Source: Gymnothorax reevesii | Lineage: Eukaryota > Chordata > Actinopteri > Anguilliformes > Muraenidae | Direction of reading: 5' to 3' | DNA: 64,000 bases | Assembly (NCBI GenBank): GCA_029721435.1 | Contig: CM056583.1 | Location: 87,931,620 to 87,995,619 of the forward strand | In this document: positions 58,501-64,000 of the stretch, piece after piece | How the letters are laid out: each line of letters begins with the position of its first letter | Numbering within the stretch: the first letter of the stretch is position 1 | Made by a program: the position numbers and the translations under genes | The notes under the pieces: model-generated | Told to the model about the DNA's origin: nothing | Database searches by the model: none | Seen by the model: the letters and a program-made list of their open reading frames with translations, nothing else

Positions 58501-61500
58501 ATTGTCGATTTTTAAAATTTTTAAAAAAACATTTACTTTTACTTCTTACGAAAAATGCGTTTTCCTCTGCTTGTTTCGCACTTTAATCTTGCCAAGTTCA
58601 ATAGTTAAAGCCTTGGAATTGGCTATATATAGGTCAAATAGCACATATTATTGAACAGTCTAATGGCTATAAATAACCATTTTAATTATTTAATGGGTTT
58701 TTTTTTTTATTTCAGCATTTTGGTACTTGTGAATAAATTTATTTATTTAAATTTAATGTTAACAGTGCCTGCCTTGATTGGGGGAAAAAAAGCCCTAGGT
58801 AAAGCATCAGATATATTCCTGCACATTGTTTTTGTCTTTAAGATGCGTACTAAAATGGTTTTCCCTCTGCAATGAGATCTGCCTTCGAGAAATTCATGCG
58901 ATCAATCGATCTGGGGAAACGCTAGTCGCGCCCATTCCTAGTCTACACTGCACATGACCGCTATTCCTCTCCTTGCGGGTGGGGCCCACGAGGCGGTGGC
59001 TCGGCGTCGCCATTTTGGGAAAAACCGGCCACCAGGCGCTTGCCTACAAGCTTTCCTCCCAGGTCCTGCTTCTGGAGGTGCCCCTATCTGAGACAAGTTC
59101 TCTCATCTCCCTCATTCTATTTAATCAGGGTCTGGAGAATCTCACCGCTAGATGGCACCAAATCCCACGCACTGATCAGTAAATGCTAACTTTACCCTTA
59201 AGTTTTCCCTCAAGAAGTTTTAAAGTCAGAAAAAGCATTTCTTCCCCCCCCCCCCCAACACTGTAAGACAATGTCACATGCATAATTCTGGTTGCAGCAG
59301 TTCACAGAATCTACAGCACACTTATAAAAGAGATAACATGGCATCCTGGGTTTTGATTTTTTATGGCCACAGCATAACATCAAATGGAAGAGATCCACAT
59401 CTTGTACATCATTTTATGCCTATTTCCCTCTAATTCAGCTGAACATATTTAGGATTGTTGGAAACCTCTAATCTCCTCCAGAATTTAAAATCAGCTGCGA
59501 GTCCACAGGTTTGATTACAGCAGCTGCATTTGACGGACCAATATACGGGTCCGTAGGTTTTACATGGTTAAATAGGCGGCATTTTTCCTTTGCTCTCTAC
59601 TTTTCCTTGACCTCACATAGGCAAAGGGGAAGTGGCGCGGTGATTTTAAAGATACCTTGGGACATGTTGCAGGAAAGGACATCCGATTTTTCTCAAACAT
59701 GTCATAAGCTTGACGGACAAAATAGCCTTCACAATTTACCCGAAAACCTTGGGACACAAATGACATATTCAGTCGCTACAGCTGCAAAGGGTTGCAGTCC
59801 ATATTCAATCTTTACTTTCTTTCAAGGTTGGTCCCGTGTTACCATGCAGGTAGGAAGCAACAAAGGAGGTAATTGTCGCCCTTACTTCATGAAATATGCA
59901 ATTGGGATGCTCCTTGTCAAGGCTACCAGCCAAACCAATATCGATTCATGTCTGTCTCTGAGGATGGTTCTTCGCTCTTTAGAGAATTCGGATGCAGCCT
60001 TTGTGTCACTCGAACAGACATACTCCGCAACCCTGCTACAAAGGCCTCCGCGAAACTTTTCACAACTCATGCACTATTCCTCACCTTAAATCCAGATGCG
60101 TAAGGTCAGGACACCGTGACACCAGTACTTTCACATCTGATGGAATGGAAATACAGGTCAATACAATTACAAATTACAAACAAAATACAGCCGGAAGCAT
60201 CGATTCCAACAAACTCATTTTAAAGTGTTTAAAACCTATGAAGCCCCAACGCCCCCGAGATGTACCACGGGTGCAATGGGATTTACATAAATGAAAAAAG
60301 TTATAATTTACTAATACACAATTATCAAAACACATCAGCACTATCATGCAGAATCCAACGTCACACACTGATATTTTGTTGCTTTGCTTTGCTCTAGCTT
60401 TGATCCCGGCACACCCTCGTCATTGTAATGTTTCGACAATCTTACAATGTTACAAAAATGTTACAACATTTGGATCTCGTCCAGAAATGGAATAACTTTA
60501 TTAATTTGTGATACAATTTTCAGCAGGGCCACACCTTTGTTCAGCAACGACGTCAACCGCTATTGGTCAATTTAGAAACTATTTTAGGGACATGTTTTAA
60601 TAGCTTTAACGTACATTACCACCAAGGTTGGACAAAAAGTCATTAATTTATGGACAAATCTGAATCAGGCCTATGCGTGCATTTGGAACTACAGGTGCCG
60701 CCGTCTGAGCAATTTTGAAATACATTGCTCAAAATGGTTGCAAAACCTAACCGGTAAGTTTTTTTTTTTTAATTATTGGGCAAAAACTTCCTGGTTTATT
60801 TTTTATCCCTCGGCAACACGAAATGTGAGGGGGATATAGGTTTGACCTTCGTCTGTCCGTCCGTCCCTCCATCTGAAGGAAGGGGGACAACTTTTCTCAG
60901 AAACTATTACAGATAGGACAACCAAATTTGGTGTGTAGCTTCAGACCGTAAAGGTCTTGATGGAGTTCGAAAATAAGAAGCACACGATTGGCGGAGGGTG
61001 TTGTTGACCATGTTGACTTGTTGCATCTGTATTGCCCGCTAGGGGTCTATTTGAATGAACCTTTCAGGGTATGTTGCAGGCACGTATATGGTTTTGAGCT
61101 GATTGACCCATTGGTTGTTGACTTAGGTCTATTTAAGTGCTGAGCCATGCTCTTTTGAAGGTCACTGGTCAATACCTTGAAAACTAAATAAGATATCAAT
61201 CAGCTCCACGCAACTTTTCATGAGCTTGATCCAATAATAGTCCACAAAAAATTGTTCGCAATCATACCTTCAGTTTCGGAGTAGATATCAAAAATGTGTT
61301 TTTCAAAAAATTCAAAATAGTGAAAAATTTTGCCATACACAAATTAAACCAGGAATGAACATTCTGGTCATCCTGAGCCAAGGCGTCAAAGGAGAAGAAT
61401 TTGTTTCCAGGCTGCAAGGTTCAGGAGTCACAGGGAAAACCTGAATGAGTTTTCCATATCACCCTTATCAGGCCGACTGGAGTCATATTTCTTGGGCGAC

Positions 61501-64000
61501 ACTCAGACAACTTCCGATCAATGAAAAAATTCTCACGTCTCCACCATTTACCACTTAACGGGAAACCAGCATTTCGAAAGAACAATGACAAACCACCAAA
61601 AGAGAGGTTTGAGCCTGATCACCTAGATGAAGATGGTTAGAGTTCAGTCTCACCTTCCATTGTCAGATTCTGTCTGTAGCCACTGATGTTGAGTTGAGTA
61701 ATACTAGAGGCGATATTCTCAACAACAGCCTTTACATGACCGCTGTCAAAGTCACACCACGATATGTTCAGCTCCTCCAACCTATGCAGACAAGAGGGGG
61801 GAAAAAAATCAGCAAAATTCTGGAAAGAAATAATCAATAAATTTACTGTATCTAATATGTCAGCAGCATATAATCTAATTTCATCTAAACACCCTTCCAG
61901 GGTGCCCTGACATGTGCCCTTACTGGCTCATGAAAATAATTAGCCACTATGGCTAAAGGATATTAATGTCACCAAGCCACACTGGGATCTGATTAGCAAC
62001 ATGAATTATGTAATGCCTGTTACTCTCGTGGCTAAAACAATTTAGCCATGCAGTTTACAGCTCTACCACTATGCACATTAAACACTGTGTTCTTTCTTCC
62101 ACCATTAAGGTTGTTTTCGCCAGAGGTGGCTGATAAACTGGTGATAGGGCAGGCTCAAAACAATTCCTCAAAATTAATGATTGGTCACAACCAGTTTTCA
62201 ATCATCTATTTAAATTACTATTGGAGAAACTACGAAAACTCAACATTATCTGATGTGGTCAGTTTTCATTTATAATACATACCTGTCAACTCTCATGCAT
62301 TCTATGTGAGTTTAAGTGGCATATTTACATTCCTCTGCTGTTGTCAGCAATTATTCAATCAACACGCATGTAGGAGATTATCGCGCAGAACTGAAGTCCT
62401 TGTGCGCTGGAGGGGTTTGAAGCAATGGAATTGCATAAAGACCTTTCAAATAATTTTATTTCATTTAAACGATCATGAAACACATGCATTGCTTCCAACC
62501 CCTGAATAAACAAAAGCGTGAGAAGTCTGGAGTCGTAATCGGTATAGAGTTATAAATGAAAATATTGTCAGATGTGGCCAGTTATCAGAGTTTCTGTAAC
62601 GGTAATTTAAATGAATGATTAAAAACAGGTCGTGACCAATCATTAATTTTAAGGGATTGTTTTGAGCCTCCCCTACCGCCAGTTCACCAGCCGCCACTGG
62701 TTTTCACCCGTGTTTGTTTGTCTGTCTGTTAACAGGATAATTCAAAAAGATATGAATGAATTGCCACGAATTTTGGTGGGATGGTAGGTGGTAGTCCAAG
62801 GATGAGTTGATTAAATTTTTGAAGTGATCCAGAACAAATTCTACATTCTAGATCCAGAAGATGTTAAAATATACCAAAGTAGAATGATTTTTCCCTTATG
62901 TAATGAACAGATTTTCAAAAAATTCAGAGCTCAACAGAATCTCTTGCATTGGTTGTTCTGATACATTTGCCACAGTACTGCACTGCCCCAAGAGTTTGGG
63001 TTTCTAAGATGATGGGAGGGACATTTTTCCTGAAGACCAACTGTGACATAATAAAGAAAGATAAGAAATTTTAGATACATTTAGCAACCAATTCTTTATT
63101 CTATGAAAACTGAACATTTGGAGGTCTGCATATATAATTCATTCAAGAATTTAAGAACGAAGTTTCACGCCAGCATGATGCATAATGGCATGACTACGAC
63201 TATGTCTGACCAATCCTAGAACCAATCGGGAGCGTCAGTCTAGCACTGATCGCAATGACCTGGATATTTACAACCAACCAAAAATAAGTAATTGCCAGCG
63301 TGGCACATAGGTTTTGATGCTACATCGGCGTACGGCTTCTCAGGTCGTCGTCGGGGACACGGCGAGTGGCCAGTGCTTTAGTTGAATTACAAGATCAAGA
63401 CATCACCCCTCAGCCAGTTTTGAAACAGTCAGTCTGTGATAAAAAGCTTCTGACCCCAATTCTGACTTAATTCAAGAAAATTCAGCACCAACTTATCATA
63501 AATCAGAACAATCGGTTTTCCTGATTTAAAACTTTGATAACTGAATACGACTTCATTCTAAAACCACAGACAGAGGCCTGAGCTCACCTTTTGCAGGCGT
63601 GGAGCAGGGCGCACAGCGACTGGGGAGAGAAACTGGAGCACCCGCACAGGTTCAGCCGCACCAGTTTAGTGTTCAGAGAGAGCGAGCTGCGAGAGAGACC
63701 GCACGCTGAGAGAGATGCACCAGACAGCACAGTATACATGCCGGATATTCAGACTCCTTACAAATAATTATCACAAATAATCACTTTATTTATCAAATCA
63801 TCTTACCACTCATCAACTGCAAGAGTACAAAATTACAGGAAAAGATGGCAATACTAGGAACTAAGAAACAGGGGGTTTAGTTTGGCTGAGGAGAAAAAAA
63901 AAAAACTCACATTTGCGATGTGCGAAACTGGACCAGATTTCAATCATTTTGCTTAATCATTAAGTTTTCCAAAGATTAGAATAATCCATTGGCACCTGGC
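55347..64000 (-). CDS. skp2: skp2: F-box/LRR protein 2 of SCF ligase, last five exons
   Basis: SKP2 is the substrate receptor of the SCF(SKP2) ubiquitin ligase that marks p27 and other cell-cycle inhibitors for degradation. Exons on the minus strand: 63588-63686, 61654-61781, 60085-60136, 55874-55981, 55347-55548. All four junctions keep phase and have GT/AG ends. Together they code leucine-rich repeats (KLVRLNLCGCSSFSPQSL, LEELNISWCDF, ITQLNISGYRQNL, CPDLTHLDLSDSVLL, LKHLGLSRCYQI) and the C-terminal tail (ALKMLEVFGLVQDSY ... MWGMACRLVFRP-stop), matching the human order. The F-box and first repeats lie beyond 64000. Tail to tail with nadk2, as I recall for human chromosome 5p13. Confidence 0.95.
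55874..55981 (-). CDS. skp2: skp2 penultimate exon
   Basis: Codes DSVLLTADTFPVLQQLSFLK then HLGLSRCYQIQPATL, with phase-matching split codons; donor GTGAGT, acceptor CTTCGCAG. Confidence 0.95.
56560..57950 (-). mobile_element. RTE-type (Rex3-like) LINE, internally deleted
   Basis: Minus strand: endonuclease pieces (ETLMVWALVIETG near 57870; GDFDAHMGN-like block at 57470), then directly the RT YADD region FADDVVLFAASGDDFQRTLK (57360-57300), then EEFRRLW...DRWIRAAV, the PYGQELWILSERTRWRMQAT block and DIREMLRVQPLVTRVERGQL (56830). Final part (RPRGR-type, 56600-56680) is eroded. RT fingers are missing between endonuclease and FADD. The Rex3 label is from memory. Confidence 0.7.
59290..59575 (-). 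repeat. Shared core repeat, copy 3 of 3
   Basis: Reverse complement carries ATTGGTCCGTCAAATGCAGC, CAATCCTAAATATGTTCAGC and GTTATGCTGTGGCCATAAAA in the same order as copies at 40900 and 47585. Confidence 0.75.
60085..60136 (-). CDS. skp2: skp2 52-nt exon
   Basis: Codes (D)VKVLVSRCPDLTHLDL(S). Acceptor CATCAG, donor GTGAGG. Phases (2 nt + 16 codons + 2 nt) match both neighbours exactly, which supports this tiny exon. Confidence 0.93.
60137..61653. other. skp2 intron with hairpin-headed repeat
   Basis: The hairpin-headed repeat starts at 60806; no gene elsewhere in the intron. Confidence 0.5.
60806..61500 (+). repeat. Hairpin-headed repeat
   Basis: Hairpin TATCCCTC...GAGGGGGATA (60804-60838), then CGTCTGTCCGTCCGTCC and CTCAGAAACTATTACAG. 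The 3' end is not sharply defined. Confidence 0.6.
61654..61781 (-). CDS. skp2: skp2 LRR exon
   Basis: Codes LEELNISWCDFDSGHVKAVV then ENIASSITQLNISGYRQNLT and ME; acceptor GCATAG, donor GTGAGA. Two leucine-rich repeats. Confidence 0.96.
62106..62703. mobile_element. Non-autonomous element with about 170-bp inverted arms
   Basis: 62106-62280 and the reverse complement of 62525-62703 share GGCAGGCTCAAAACAAT / GGGAGGCTCAAAACAAT, AAAATTAATGATTGGTCAC, TTTTCATTTATAA. Translations of both arms give near-identical peptides (AQNNxxKLMIGH), only because the arms are copies. Confidence 0.8.
62704..62980 (+). repeat. Hairpin-group repeat without its head
   Basis: TTCACCCGTGTTTGTTTGTC, GTTAACAGGATAATTCAAAA and CACGAATTTTGGTGGGA follow the order of the hairpin-headed group (compare 5213-5547); the 5' hairpin is replaced by the end of the neighbouring element. 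Confidence 0.6.
63588..63686 (-). CDS. skp2: skp2 LRR exon, first in window
   Basis: Codes SLSLNTKLVRLNLCGCSSFS then PQSLCALLHACK; acceptor CTCTCGCAG, donor GTGAGC. Corresponds to NSNLVRLNLSGCSGFSE in human SKP2. Confidence 0.95.

Larger units (their letters stand above)
55982..60084. other. skp2 intron with RTE LINE and a shared repeat
   Basis: Contains the RTE-type LINE 56560-57950 and the repeat 59290-59575. 57960-59280 shows no gene (T10-11 runs at 58013 and 58689; C11 at 59246-59257). Confidence 0.5.
61782..63587. other. skp2 intron with inverted-repeat element and repeat fragment
   Basis: Contains the element 62106-62703 and a hairpin-group fragment 62704-62980. 63000-63587 shows nothing. 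Confidence 0.5.

Noticed and set aside
59511..60089. 192-codon plus-strand open frame
   Set aside because: It runs antisense through the 52-nt skp2 exon region, starts inside a shared repeat and resembles no protein; treated as chance.
62048..62697. Two similar peptides on opposite strands
   Set aside because: Similarity is explained by inverted arms of one non-autonomous element, not by duplicated genes.

Overview
This window looks like a ray-finned fish (probably teleost) nuclear genome. Genes have split exons with GT/AG introns. Introns and spacers are packed with fish-type transposons: Tc1/mariner, L2-, CR1-, Nimb- and RTE-like LINEs, a DIRS-type tyrosine-recombinase retrotransposon, and many short inverted-repeat elements. 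No rRNA gene, tRNA gene, CRISPR array or prokaryotic feature was seen.

Three host genes are supported exon by exon. (1) A lactb-like gene on the minus strand (about 6.6-9.6 kb, 3' part outside the window) has its first four exons recognisable, but the reading frame is broken in three places. (2) nadk2, mitochondrial NAD kinase, lies on the plus strand (10596-41533). Its twelve exons join in perfect phase into 441 codons plus stop, close to the length I recall for human NADK2. (3) skp2, the F-box leucine-rich-repeat substrate receptor of SCF ubiquitin ligase, lies on the minus strand (55347 to beyond 64000). Its last five exons join in phase. nadk2 and skp2 are tail to tail, as I recall them in human 5p13. 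lactb and nadk2, both encoding mitochondrial proteins, are head to head across about 0.97 kb of CpG-containing sequence.

Layout: 1-6.5 kb, LINE remains cut by an LTR, a Tc1/mariner copy and hairpin-headed repeats. 6.6-9.7 kb, lactb. 9.7-10.6 kb, shared promoter region. 10.6-41.5 kb, nadk2, whose ninth intron (10.2 kb) holds a minus-strand CR1 LINE interrupted by a complete 6.8 kb DIRS-type element. 41.5-55.3 kb, spacer with nested transposons and an unidentified protein-like fragment. 55.3-64 kb, skp2 with an RTE-type LINE and inverted-repeat elements in its introns.

The most notable structures are these. The DIRS element has matched 147-bp inverted repeats, an internal complementary region, a clean empty site without target duplication, and a leader made of two tandem arrays, one with alternating A/B units of about 208 bp. 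A scattered superfamily of repeats begins with a short hairpin, then a GTCCGTC-rich tract, and often carries TCAAGGTCA motifs. A 619-bp TTAA-flanked insertion is proven by a paralogous empty site in the same window.
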